Part shown: positions 51,771-60,329 of the stretch, piece by piece
How positions within the stretch are numbered: the first letter of the stretch is position 1
Layout: every line of letters begins with the position of its first letter
DNA from: an uncultured Lachnospiraceae bacterium
GTDB taxonomy: Bacteria; Bacillota; Clostridia; Lachnospirales; Lachnospiraceae
Direction: 5' to 3'
Length of the DNA: 64,000 nucleotides
NCBI GenBank assembly: GCA_910583615.1
Contig: CAJTXP010000021.1
Span: 1 to 64,000, forward strand
The notes under the pieces: generated by a model
Told to the model about the DNA's origin: nothing
Database searches by the model: none
Seen by the model: the letters and a program-made list of their open reading frames with translations, nothing else
Translations under genes and position numbers: made by a program

Positions 51771-53879
51771 ATGGTGAAGAAGGAAAGACGATCCGTCAGA
51801 CAGACGCAGTGTCTGTTTCTGGCATTTCATGTGCTGGTGGTGGCATATGCAGTTTTTTTTCTGCATCCCTTTTACGGGTCAAATGATGAATTTTCGCTGT
51901 CTGCGATCGCATCAGGGGCATATGGAGATCCAACACAGTATTTTATCTATATTCACAGCGGATTCGGGTGGCTTTTGAAGGGATTTTATCTGCTTGTACC
52001 CGGGGTAAACTGGTATACGCTGGTCATGTATGGGATGATCTTTCTGTCCCTGAGTGCAGTGGGATGCGTGTGGATTTATCGTGAACAGCGGACGGGAGCG
52101 GTTCTGGCGGCAATGCTGGTACTTGCCTGTGCACAGCCCCTGTATGTGGAGTTCCAGTATACAAAGACGGCGGCGGCGGTGACGGCGGCCGGTTATGTGC
52201 TGTTGTTCTGTACGCAGGATTTCAGAAGAGAAAAGCCGGGCAGGGCAGACGGCCGAAAGGATACGCTTCTGCAAAGAGGGGCTGTCCTGGCCGGCGGCAT
52301 CCTGCTTCTGCTTCTCGGAAGCTGGATCCGTTTCCATGCATTCGGCATGATCACGATCATGGCATTGGGACTGTGGCTGGCCCGTGTACGGTCTCTGAGA
52401 AAAGACCGGGATCTGAAAAGATTTCTGCTTCTTGACTGTGCGCCCTGTATGCTGGCATTCGGACTGATACTGGGAAGCATCCTGCTGGAAAACATGCTGG
52501 TGTACACGCCCGGGAGCCCGCAGGAGCATTATCGGGAATATGACAGAGCCAGACAGCAGCTTCTGGATTATGGAGTGCCGGAATGGGATGAATATCAGGC
52601 GGAATACGAAGCGTTGGGGCTTACAAGAACGGACTGCATCAATCTTCAGAACTGGCTGATTGCAGATTATGACCGGTATACGGCGGATACGTTTCGGGCA
52701 ATCGTTGAGTTTCGCCGGGACAGGCCGTTTCAGTGGGAATACCTGATGGACTATCTGGTGATACTTGCGAAAAAGCCGCTTTTTATACTGGGAGTGTTTG
52801 TCACTCTTTTATGGCTTTTCCCACTGCCGTCATGGAGATGCCGGCGGGGATGGGTGCAGGTTCTGTATCCGTATCTGGCGCTGCTTTGCATTTATCTGTA
52901 TTTTATCAGCATCTATCGGGTACTGCCGATCGTAGTGACTGCATGTCTGATGGGGTTTCTGATCTTTGTCTGCTCGGCTGCGGAAGAGGAGATCGGGGCA
53001 TTCCGGAAGGAAAAGCCGGAAGGGAAAAAGGAGCTGGCTGCCGGACTGGCCTGTGTGCTGCTGACGGCGGGAATCTGTTTTCGGATGTTGATTGCGCCGG
53101 TATTCCAGACGCCTGTACAGGAATCAGAACCCAGCGTTGCATTCCGGTCTCTGTATGATACCATCAGCAGGGATAAAAAGATCTATTATGTTTTTGATCC
53201 TTTTACCAACAATGGAGTGGAGCTTGGATATTCCATTTTTGAAAAGCTTCCGGAGGATTATCTGACCAATATCTTTACGCTGGGCGGATGGGAGACGGAA
53301 TCCCCCCAGGTGGTATCCAATCTGGAAAACTATGAACAGAGGAGTCTTTTGACCTCTCTTTACCAAAGCGACAGGGCGGTGCTGATATCGAATACATTAA
53401 TGGAACATATCATGCTTCATCTGCAGGATATTTATGATGGTATTTTCATCACGTATTCAAAAGTGAATCAGGTGGGAAATTTTGATCTTTTTGCGCTGAA
53501 TTATAAAATGTCCGGACTGAAGGACAGTGAAGAATATACGGCGTCGCTGGACCGGACCTGGACAGCAGAGAACGAGCGGTATGATGTCTTTGAGGCAACG
53601 GTAAACATGACGCCGGAAGAACTGGAAGGAAAGAGCGTGTTTCTCTGGATGGAGAGCGTGGAAAGCGGAAAAAGGCGGATGTACCAGGGAACGTGGCGGC
53701 AGCAGGATGAAGAGGGGCTGTATTCCATGCTCTATGATACGGAGCTGGCAGATACAAATCAGGCCAGATTCATGATTCCGAAGCTCAGTTATCCTCTGGA
53801 TGACCGCTATGAAGTTCATATTGTGATTCGTGGTGAGGACAAGGGACAGAAGATCAGAACAGAGAACAATCTGTATTAA
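51771..53879 (+). CDS. Large multi-spanning membrane protein, possible GT-C-type glycosyltransferase
   Basis: 702 residues from the ATG at 51771 (AAAGGAG upstream). About ten to twelve membrane segments in the first 430 residues. One segment (LFLAFHVLVVAYAVFFLHPF) is followed by YGSNDEFSLSAIASGAYGDP, whose NDE resembles the acidic loop after helix 1 in GT-C enzymes. The last 250 residues are a soluble extracellular part. I cannot name the family with certainty. The acyltransferase gene downstream suggests work on a surface polysaccharide or lipid. Confidence 0.65.
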   Translation: MVKKERRSVRQTQCLFLAFHVLVVAYAVFFLHPFYGSNDEFSLSAIASGAYGDPTQYFIYIHSGFGWLLKGFYLLVPGVNWYTLVMYGMIFLSLSAVGCVWIYREQRTGAVLAAMLVLACAQPLYVEFQYTKTAAAVTAAGYVLLFCTQDFRREKPGRADGRKDTLLQRGAVLAGGILLLLLGSWIRFHAFGMITIMALGLWLARVRSLRKDRDLKRFLLLDCAPCMLAFGLILGSILLENMLVYTPGSPQEHYREYDRARQQLLDYGVPEWDEYQAEYEALGLTRTDCINLQNWLIADYDRYTADTFRAIVEFRRDRPFQWEYLMDYLVILAKKPLFILGVFVTLLWLFPLPSWRCRRGWVQVLYPYLALLCIYLYFISIYRVLPIVVTACLMGFLIFVCSAAEEEIGAFRKEKPEGKKELAAGLACVLLTAGICFRMLIAPVFQTPVQESEPSVAFRSLYDTISRDKKIYYVFDPFTNNGVELGYSIFEKLPEDYLTNIFTLGGWETESPQVVSNLENYEQRSLLTSLYQSDRAVLISNTLMEHIMLHLQDIYDGIFITYSKVNQVGNFDLFALNYKMSGLKDSEEYTASLDRTWTAENERYDVFEATVNMTPEELEGKSVFLWMESVESGKRRMYQGTWRQQDEEGLYSMLYDTELADTNQARFMIPKLSYPLDDRYEVHIVIRGEDKGQKIRTENNLY

Positions 53880-53915
53880 TAAAGACCTCTGGACAGACGG
53901 CAGAGAGGAGCGGCT

Positions 53916-55016
53916 GTGAAGAAAAGACAGGTAAATTTTGAACTGCTCAGGATTTTGTGCATGTATATGATTGTGGTCGGACACTGCCTGTTTCATGGAA
54001 GAGTGACTGCGAAACTTGGATATGGAACGACAAATTATTTTCTGTCCTATCTGATCCAGTCCTTTTCCGTAGTGCATGTGAACTGCTTTGTGATGCTGAC
54101 CGGGTATTTTTCCATTGACAGAGAATTCCGGGCGCAGAGGCTCCTGAAATTCTGGAGACAGGTAGCCTTTTACTCGACAGTGATCTGCCTGATCTGCGGC
54201 GTCTGTATGGGAGTGAACCGGGCAGATGTCATAAAGGCAGTATTTCCCGTTTCCTCCGGAAACTACTGGTTTGCATCGGTTTATATGGGACTTTCGCTTC
54301 TGATGCCCTTTGCAGGGATGGCGGCAGTACGGCTGACAAAAAAGCAGTATCAATATCTCCTTGTGCTCCTTGCACTGTTTTTCAGTGTAAACCATATGAT
54401 TTTCCGGGTGAACGCATACGGAAGCTATGTGGGACGTGAACTTCCGTGGTTTCTGTTTCTGGCGCTGCTTGCCGGTTATATAAAGCTTCATACCCGTCCG
54501 GAAGGGCGGTATTTCCGGTATGGGCTGTTCGGCTATGCGGCCGCTTCATTTGCAGTGCTTGCCAGCGTCTATCTGTCGGTAAGGCTGCACCAGGAAGATA
54601 TCGGTTATTTTCTGAATTATAATTCCCCGCTGGCGCTCGCGGCGACCGGCTGTCTGTTTCTCTGTGTAAAAAACATGCCCTGGCGGGAGAACCGTCTGGA
54701 TAAAGTAATTCAAAAGACAGCGGGCGCGGCGTTCGGCGTTTATCTGATTCATGACAACTACCTGATCCGGTATCTGGTATGGGATACCTTTCGTGCCAGC
54801 AAAGTTGCCCGGACGCACTGGGCGGTTATCTATGCCGTTCTGATTGCGGCTGTTGTGTATGGGATATGCACCTTCCTGGAACTTCTGAGACAGTGGATGT
54901 TTCAAAAAGTCGGAAAATGGTATATGAAAACGGCTCTGTATGCGAAAGAACAGAGATTTTGTGCCCGTCTGGACGCATTGCTGGACATGACGGACGGCCG
55001 GGGCGGCGGAGAATGA
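53916..55016 (+). CDS. Acyltransferase 3-family membrane protein
   Basis: 366 residues from a GTG start with GAGGAG upstream. About ten membrane spans. Family motifs: NFELLRILCMYMIVVGHCLF with the conserved His, NYFLSYLIQSFSVVHVNCFV and a C-terminal GVYLIHDNYLIRY. Members O-acetylate or otherwise acylate surface sugars. It follows the membrane protein above by 36 bases and both are likely one transcript. Confidence 0.9.
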   Translation: MKKRQVNFELLRILCMYMIVVGHCLFHGRVTAKLGYGTTNYFLSYLIQSFSVVHVNCFVMLTGYFSIDREFRAQRLLKFWRQVAFYSTVICLICGVCMGVNRADVIKAVFPVSSGNYWFASVYMGLSLLMPFAGMAAVRLTKKQYQYLLVLLALFFSVNHMIFRVNAYGSYVGRELPWFLFLALLAGYIKLHTRPEGRYFRYGLFGYAAASFAVLASVYLSVRLHQEDIGYFLNYNSPLALAATGCLFLCVKNMPWRENRLDKVIQKTAGAAFGVYLIHDNYLIRYLVWDTFRASKVARTHWAVIYAVLIAAVVYGICTFLELLRQWMFQKVGKWYMKTALYAKEQRFCARLDALLDMTDGRGGGE

Positions 55017-55029
55017 AATTCAAATCCGC

Positions 55030-55058
55030 TTGACAATAACAGGAGTTTTTGATATGAT
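55030..55058 (+). promoter_or_regulatory. Promoter of T-box-leuA
   Basis: TTGACA (55030-55035), 17-base spacer, TATGAT (55053-55058). Confidence 0.75.
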
Positions 55059-55064
55059 ACATTT

Positions 55065-55380
55065 CAGTGAAATAAGTAAATGCGTTGATGAGGAATAGTA
55101 CATTCAGACTTGAATACAGAGAGCTGTCGGCTGGTGCGAGACAGCAGAGAGGATGTCTGGAACTCGCCTCTGAGCGGCTGTCCAAAATCTTCTGTATTCT
55201 GATATGGAAGAAAGTAGATGCAGACGGGTTCCCTGCCGTTACAAAGGGAAGGATATAAGAGTAACATCCGTATCCATAAAGTGTGTGAAGTCATTCATGA
55301 AATCAGAGTGGTACCGCGTAGGACAGTGTGTCTTTCGTCTCTGGGTTTATAGAAACCCGGGATGGAAGGCTTTTTTATTT
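55065..55380 (+). promoter_or_regulatory. T-box riboswitch, leucine-type, before leuA
   Basis: The leader has the early conserved GCGTTGATGAGGA (55081 onward), an AG-rich stem I region, and the specifier-loop context GGAACTCGCC, in which CTC (55163-55165) is a leucine codon. It also has the T-box core AGAGTGGTACCGCG (55305-55318). A terminator hairpin with GGGTTT/AAACCC and a T-run follows at about 55339-55377. Uncharged tRNA-Leu should stabilise the antiterminator and switch on leuA. Confidence 0.9.
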
Positions 55381-55426
55381 CCCGAAACTGTAAACAGATC
55401 AAAGACCAATCAGAAGGAGAGACAGG

Positions 55427-57082
55427 ATGAATTACAAGAAGTATACCAGACAGTATTTTATGCCCCCGGAAAGATGTATGGACTGGGTGGAAAAAGAATA
55501 TGTGGATCGTGCGCCGGTATGGTGCAGCGTGGATTTAAGAGACGGCAATCAGGCGCTGGTCGTTCCCATGACCTTGCAGCAGAAGCTGGATTTCTTCCAG
55601 CTCCTTGTAAAGATCGGCTTCAAGGAGATTGAAGTCGGCTTTCCGGCGGCATCGGAAACAGAGTATGAATTTCTCCGCGCGCTGATCGAGCAGAAGCTGA
55701 TTCCGGATGACGTTACGGTTCAGGTACTGACGCAGGCAAGAGAACATATCATTCGAAAAACTTTTGAGGCGCTGGAAGGGGCGAAAAACGCGATTGTGCA
55801 TGTATATAACTCTACTTCCCTGGCACAGCGGGAGCAGGTCTTCCATAAATCAAAAGAGGAGATACTGGAAATTGCCGTCGAAGGCGCGAAGCTTTTAAAA
55901 GAGCTGACGGAAGAAGCAGGTGCGGATTACCGCTTTGAATACAGCCCGGAGAGCTTTACCGGAACCGAGCCGGAGTATGCCCTGGAAGTCTGCAATGCAG
56001 TGCTGGACGTGTGGAGACCGACTGCAGACAAAAAAGCAATCATAAATCTTCCGGTAACTGTACAGCATTCCATGCCGCATGTATATGCGCAGCAGATTGA
56101 ATATGTCAGCAAACACTTAAAATACAGAGAAAACGTACTGGTTTCCCTGCATCCGCATAATGACCGCGGATGCGGGGTTGCCGATACAGAGATGGGGCTT
56201 CTTGCAGGAGCGGACCGGGTGGAAGGAACCTTGTTCGGCAATGGAGAAAGAACCGGAAACGTGGATATTGTCACTCTGGCAATGAATATGTATGCGCAGG
56301 GAGTCGATCCCATGCTGGATTTTGAGAATATGAACGAAATCTGCGACGGTTATGAGCATTATACCGGAATGAAAGTCAATGAACGTAATCCGTACAGCGG
56401 AGCGCTGGTATTTGCAGCATTTTCCGGTTCTCACCAGGATGCAATTGCAAAAGGCATGAAATGGATCAAAGAAAAACATCCGGATCACTGGACGGTTCCG
56501 TATCTTCCTATTGACCCGCAGGATGTGGGAAGAAGTTATGATGCAGACGTCATAAGAATCAACAGTCAGTCCGGAAAGGGCGGCGTTGGGTATATTCTGG
56601 AGAGAAATTACGGCATCGTCATGCCGCCGAAGATGCGCGAAGCCATGGGCTATGCTGCAAAGGCGGTATCGGATGAACAGAACAAGGAACTGCAGCCGGC
56701 AGAAATCTACAGAGTATTTGAAGCAAAATTTGTCGGGATTAAGACGCCGTACCAGATTGTTGAAGTGCATTTTAAGCAGGTAAACGGAATTACGGCAGAA
56801 ATTACCACATATTATAATGATGAAAAAATGGTAACGACTGCTACCGGTAACGGACGTCTGAATGCGGTAAGCAATGCATTGAAGAAAGCATACGGATTTA
56901 ACTACAATCTGGTTACGTATCAGGAACATGCACTGACGGGAAGTTCCAGCTCCAGTGCCATTGCCTATGTGGGAATTCAGACTCCGGATGGAAAGATTCA
57001 CTGGGGTGCGGCGATTGATCCGGACATTATTCACGCATCCATTGATGCACTGTTAACAGCAATCAATCACTCCGTACGATAA
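55427..57082 (+). CDS. leuA: 2-isopropylmalate synthase
   Basis: 551 residues, the longer form of the enzyme (LeuA type 2). It condenses acetyl-CoA with 2-ketoisovalerate at the start of leucine synthesis. Motifs: SVDLRDGNQALVVPMTLQQK, SLHPHNDRGCGVADTEMGLL (HxH metal ligands), GADRVEGTLFGNGERTGNVD and RINSQSGKGGVGYILERNYG. The C-terminal regulatory domain contains GSSSSSAIAYVGIQTP. It is controlled by the upstream leucine T-box and is monocistronic. Confidence 0.96.
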   Translation: MNYKKYTRQYFMPPERCMDWVEKEYVDRAPVWCSVDLRDGNQALVVPMTLQQKLDFFQLLVKIGFKEIEVGFPAASETEYEFLRALIEQKLIPDDVTVQVLTQAREHIIRKTFEALEGAKNAIVHVYNSTSLAQREQVFHKSKEEILEIAVEGAKLLKELTEEAGADYRFEYSPESFTGTEPEYALEVCNAVLDVWRPTADKKAIINLPVTVQHSMPHVYAQQIEYVSKHLKYRENVLVSLHPHNDRGCGVADTEMGLLAGADRVEGTLFGNGERTGNVDIVTLAMNMYAQGVDPMLDFENMNEICDGYEHYTGMKVNERNPYSGALVFAAFSGSHQDAIAKGMKWIKEKHPDHWTVPYLPIDPQDVGRSYDADVIRINSQSGKGGVGYILERNYGIVMPPKMREAMGYAAKAVSDEQNKELQPAEIYRVFEAKFVGIKTPYQIVEVHFKQVNGITAEITTYYNDEKMVTTATGNGRLNAVSNALKKAYGFNYNLVTYQEHALTGSSSSSAIAYVGIQTPDGKIHWGAAIDPDIIHASIDALLTAINHSVR

Positions 57083-57176
57083 TATATATCCTGTGATTAT
57101 ATTTTGCCGGAAAAGTATGATAAACGGCACATGGGCCAAGACTCTATAAGGGCAAGAATTCAGTGCCGTTTATATA
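57083..57176. repeat. Dispersed palindromic element, copy 1
   Basis: A 54-base core (57120-57173) is bounded by ATAAACGGCAC and its complement GTGCCGTTTAT. A second copy, inverted, lies at 62953-63047. The two cores are the same length and differ at about seven positions. The similarity continues about 35 bases to the left (ATATATCCTGTGATTATAT..). Confidence 0.8.
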
Positions 57177-57190
57177 TTGACAAAAAGACA

Positions 57191-57232
57191 GAACGTTTTT
57201 CACATTTTTTTTGTGAGAAACGTTCTTTTTTT
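57191..57232 (+). terminator. Terminator after leuA
   Basis: GAACGTTTTTCACA (57191-57204) pairs with TGTGAGAAACGTTC (57212-57225), followed by seven T. Confidence 0.85.
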
Positions 57233-57295
57233 GCATTTTTGTCATAAAAATGAAAAAAACAGTTCATAATAGTTAACAAAATCGTAATATATATA

Positions 57296-57325
57296 TTGAC
57301 AGTTAGATTAAATCCGATATATAAT
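57296..57325 (+). promoter_or_regulatory. Promoter of the SleB-like hydrolase gene
   Basis: TTGACA (57296-57301), 18-base spacer, TATAAT (57320-57325). The leader has two small hairpins: GGCAT..ATGCC (about 57342-57362), and CCGACA..TGTCGG (about 57368-57383). They match no riboswitch class I recognise. Confidence 0.65.
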
Positions 57326-57410
57326 GCCAACTTGTAACCGGGCATCAGAAAAATGAATGCCTGCAAGCCGACAGTTATGTCGGTCCATGAAACAGAAAAG
57401 GAGAGTATGT

Positions 57411-58250
57411 ATGCGTAGATGCTATCGGGGTGCTGCGCTTGCGCTTGGGGGAATCCTCATGACGGGCATGACATCCCATGATTCCTGCAGCTTCGGCACA
57501 TTAACGGTGTATGCTGCAGAGGACACACTGACGGAAGAGCTGGAGACAGCATTTCAGGAGGAAGTCCGGACAGGGGAGGAAAACGTCGAAACAGATATAC
57601 CGGCAGAAGAAAAAACAGAAAATCCGGAGACAGGCATTGACATGCCGGAGGGATCGGATACAGAATTGACCACAGAAGAGGATGTGACGGAATCAGCTGT
57701 GGAAAATACAGAAACGGAAGCGGTCGAAACGGAACCGGTTATGGAAGACGTTGTGACAGAACCGGTCGCGGAAGATGCGGTTTCAGAACCGGCTGTGGAG
57801 GAACCAGTCCAGGAGCCGGTACAGGAAGCAGAAACTGCAGAAGAACCGGTACAGCCGGCAGGAAGCAGTTTTGGTCTGGAAGAACAGGAGTATCAGGTAC
57901 TCCTCAAAATAGTGGAGGCAGAAGCCGGCGGTGAAGATACGGTCGGCAGAATGCTGGTAGCCAATGTGATTATGAACCGTGTGAGAAGCGGACGTTTTCC
58001 CAATACAGTCACAGAGGTGGTATATCAAAGATGCAGCGGAAGGACACAGTTTTCCCCTGTATCAGACGGAAGGATCGATCGGGTCAGCATTTCCCCGGAA
58101 ACGGTGGAAGCCGTTGCAAGAGCCATGAATGGTGAAGATGCATCGGCGGGAGCCTTATATTTTCGATCCGTATACAGCAACAGCAGATGGTTCGACCGTA
58201 CGCTCCACCGTGTTGTGGAGCATGGTAATCACATCTTTTATACCATGTAA
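57411..58250 (+). CDS. SleB-like cell wall hydrolase, secreted
   Basis: 279 residues from the ATG at 57411 (AAGGAGAG upstream); ATG 57387 is an alternative. A signal peptide ends near TVYAAED. A 120-residue acidic linker rich in Glu, Thr, Val and Pro (repeats like EPVAEDAVSEPAVEEPVQEP) leads to a Hydrolase_2 domain. That domain has YQVLLKIVEAEAGGEDTVGR, MLVANVIMNRVRSGRFPNTV, QFSPVSDGRID and GALYFRS. SleB and CwlJ relatives cleave cortex peptidoglycan. This one, with a long wall-spanning linker, may act on vegetative wall or at germination. Confidence 0.9.
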   Translation: MRRCYRGAALALGGILMTGMTSHDSCSFGTLTVYAAEDTLTEELETAFQEEVRTGEENVETDIPAEEKTENPETGIDMPEGSDTELTTEEDVTESAVENTETEAVETEPVMEDVVTEPVAEDAVSEPAVEEPVQEPVQEAETAEEPVQPAGSSFGLEEQEYQVLLKIVEAEAGGEDTVGRMLVANVIMNRVRSGRFPNTVTEVVYQRCSGRTQFSPVSDGRIDRVSISPETVEAVARAMNGEDASAGALYFRSVYSNSRWFDRTLHRVVEHGNHIFYTM

Positions 58251-58287
58251 AAAGAAAGAGGTTTAAAAAGCCTCTTTCTTTTTTTGC
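58251..58287 (+). terminator. Terminator after the SleB-like gene
   Basis: AAAGAAAGAGG pairs with CCTCTTTCTTT around a short A-rich loop, followed by T residues. Confidence 0.85.
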
Positions 58288-58359
58288 ATTCCTGTGATAG
58301 AATACACGCATGCAACAGAAGAAAAAGCTGCGGAAATATAAGTAAAGGAATGAGAGACT

Positions 58360-59853
58360 ATGGAATTGAAATATAAAAGCACGAGGGGCGGCCAGACGGA
58401 AGTGACGGCCTCTCAGGCAATCCTTCAGGGGCTTGCAGGAGACGGCGGCCTGTTTGTACCGGCACAGATTCCCAGGCTGGATGTCAGTCTGAAGGAACTT
58501 GCAGGTATGTCCTATCAGGAGACGGCATATGAAGTGATGAAGCTTTTCCTGACTGATTTTACGGAAGAGGAATTAAAACGCTGCATTGCATGCGCCTATG
58601 ATGAAAAATTTGATACAGAGGCGATTGCGCCTCTGGCAAAGGTAGACGGCGCTTATTATCTGGAACTGTTTCATGGGGCTACGATCGCATTCAAAGACAT
58701 GGCGCTTTCCATCCTGCCTTACCTGATGACGACGGCGGCCAGAAAGAATCAGATTAAAAATGAGATCATCATATTGACTGCAACTTCCGGAGATACGGGA
58801 AAAGCAGCGCTGGCAGGTTTCGCAGATGTGCCCGGAACCCGTATCATCGTGTTTTATCCAAAAGACGGAGTCAGCCCCATTCAGGAAAGACAGATGGTGA
58901 CCCAGAAAGGAGAAAACACCATGGTGGTCGGCATCAGAGGAAATTTTGATGATGCCCAGAATGGCGTCAAGGCGATCTTCGGTGACCAGGAGCTGAAGAA
59001 AGAACTGCTTGAGGCGGGCTTTCAGTTTTCCAGCGCCAATTCCATCAATATTGGCCGGCTGGTACCTCAGATCGTATATTACGTGTATGCTTATGCAAAA
59101 CTTCTGGAAAGCGGAGAACTGACGGAGGGAGAAACGCTGAATGTGGTGGTGCCGACCGGAAATTTCGGCAATATCCTTGCGGCGTATTATGCGAAGCAGA
59201 TGGGGCTGCCTGTAGGAAAACTGGTCTGTGCTTCCAATGACAATAAAGTGCTGTATGATTTCTTCCGGACCGGAGAATACGACAGGAACCGTCCGTTCAT
59301 CCTGACGACCTCTCCATCCATGGATATTTTGATTTCCAGCAATTTGGAACGTCTTCTGTACCGGATCGCCGGTGAAGATGCAGGGAAGGATATGGAGCTG
59401 ATGAACCTGCTGGGAACCGAAGGGCGGTATGAGATTACTCCCGGGATGAGAGAACAGCTTTCGGATTTCTGCGGATATTACGCATCTGAAAAAGAGACGG
59501 CGGCAAAGATCAAAAAAGTGTATGAGAATACTGGATATGTGATGGACACGCATACGGCTGTAGCCGCCTGTGCATATGAAAAGTATGTGGATGAGACAAA
59601 AGATTCGGCAAAAACAGTGATTGCTTCTACTGCAAGCCCGTATAAATTTACCCGGAGCGTGATGGACGCCATCGATGAGAAACGGTACAGCGGCATGACG
59701 GATTTTGAACTGATTGATGAATTGTCTGCAATTTCCAATACAGACGTTCCGAATGCAGTGAAAGAGCTTCGGACTGCGCCGGTACGGCATAAGACCGTAT
59801 GTGAAGTAAATGAGATGAAGAAGACGGTGCGGGAATTCCTGGACGTAAGGTAG
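58360..59853 (+). CDS. thrC: Threonine synthase
   Basis: 497 residues. A PLP enzyme converting O-phosphohomoserine to threonine. The long (class II-like) form starts MELKYKSTRGGQTEVTASQA. The PLP Lys lies in ELFHGATIAFKDMALSILPY, the phosphate-binding loop in TATSGDTGKAALAGF, and VVPTGNFGNILAAYYAKQMG is also conserved. The next gene is 10 bases downstream in the same direction. Confidence 0.95.
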   Translation: MELKYKSTRGGQTEVTASQAILQGLAGDGGLFVPAQIPRLDVSLKELAGMSYQETAYEVMKLFLTDFTEEELKRCIACAYDEKFDTEAIAPLAKVDGAYYLELFHGATIAFKDMALSILPYLMTTAARKNQIKNEIIILTATSGDTGKAALAGFADVPGTRIIVFYPKDGVSPIQERQMVTQKGENTMVVGIRGNFDDAQNGVKAIFGDQELKKELLEAGFQFSSANSINIGRLVPQIVYYVYAYAKLLESGELTEGETLNVVVPTGNFGNILAAYYAKQMGLPVGKLVCASNDNKVLYDFFRTGEYDRNRPFILTTSPSMDILISSNLERLLYRIAGEDAGKDMELMNLLGTEGRYEITPGMREQLSDFCGYYASEKETAAKIKKVYENTGYVMDTHTAVAACAYEKYVDETKDSAKTVIASTASPYKFTRSVMDAIDEKRYSGMTDFELIDELSAISNTDVPNAVKELRTAPVRHKTVCEVNEMKKTVREFLDVR

Positions 59854-59862
59854 GAGGCGGTT

Positions 59863-60213
59863 ATGGCTTTTGACGGACTGTTTAATTTAATTGATATCAT
59901 GGTGCTTGGATTTGGTTTCTATGCCATGTACAGCGCCTGGGTGCTCCGGCAGGAGGGGAAGATCATCCGTACCTTTCTGGCGCTTAGAGATACGGATCTG
60001 GATTCCTGTAAGGACCTTCAGGGATATGCGAACTGCATGTCGCCGAAACTGTGGACGCTGGGAATTGTCATGGTCGCATATGCGGGAATATCACTTTTGA
60101 ATACTTATGTGGTTTCCATCAATTCTCTGTTCTGGATGATGATGGCGGTATTTTTGATCACGCTGTTCTGGTATGGAATGGAAGTAAAGAAGGCAGTGAT
60201 AAAATACTTTTAA
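59863..60213 (+). CDS. Small membrane protein of unknown function
   Basis: 116 residues with a GGAGG ribosome site. Three membrane segments: LIDIMVLGFGFYAMYSAWVL, LWTLGIVMVAYAGISLLNTY and LFWMMMAVFLITLFWYGMEV. A short polar loop (RDTDLDSCKDLQGYANCMSP) lies between the first two. No family recognised. It shares a transcript with thrC, though a role in threonine metabolism is not implied. Confidence 0.7.
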   Translation: MAFDGLFNLIDIMVLGFGFYAMYSAWVLRQEGKIIRTFLALRDTDLDSCKDLQGYANCMSPKLWTLGIVMVAYAGISLLNTYVVSINSLFWMMMAVFLITLFWYGMEVKKAVIKYF

Positions 60214-60214
60214 C

Positions 60215-60242
60215 TTGACTTTTTTTTGACAATCAGTATAAT
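60215..60242 (+). promoter_or_regulatory. Promoter of pckA
   Basis: TTGACT (60215-60220), 16-base spacer, TATAAT (60237-60242). The transcript would start with a hairpin ACAGCGTAT/ATACGCTGT (60251-60272), and GGGGGACAGATCCCC (about 60290-60304) can form a second one. Such 5' stems may stabilise the mRNA. Confidence 0.7.
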
Positions 60243-60329
60243 GGAATCTGACAGCGTATGAAAATACGCTGTTCGGTTATCTATATGTGGGGGACAGATC
60301 CCCGGTTAAAAAATGAGGAGGACACGATC

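Noticed and set aside
57330..57395. Possible riboswitch before the SleB-like gene
   Set aside because: Two small hairpins are present, but conserved residues of c-di-AMP or c-di-GMP riboswitches were not found.
60251..60304. Possible riboswitch before pckA
   Set aside because: Only two simple hairpins in a leader of less than 100 bases, with no terminator alternative. More likely mRNA-stabilising stems.
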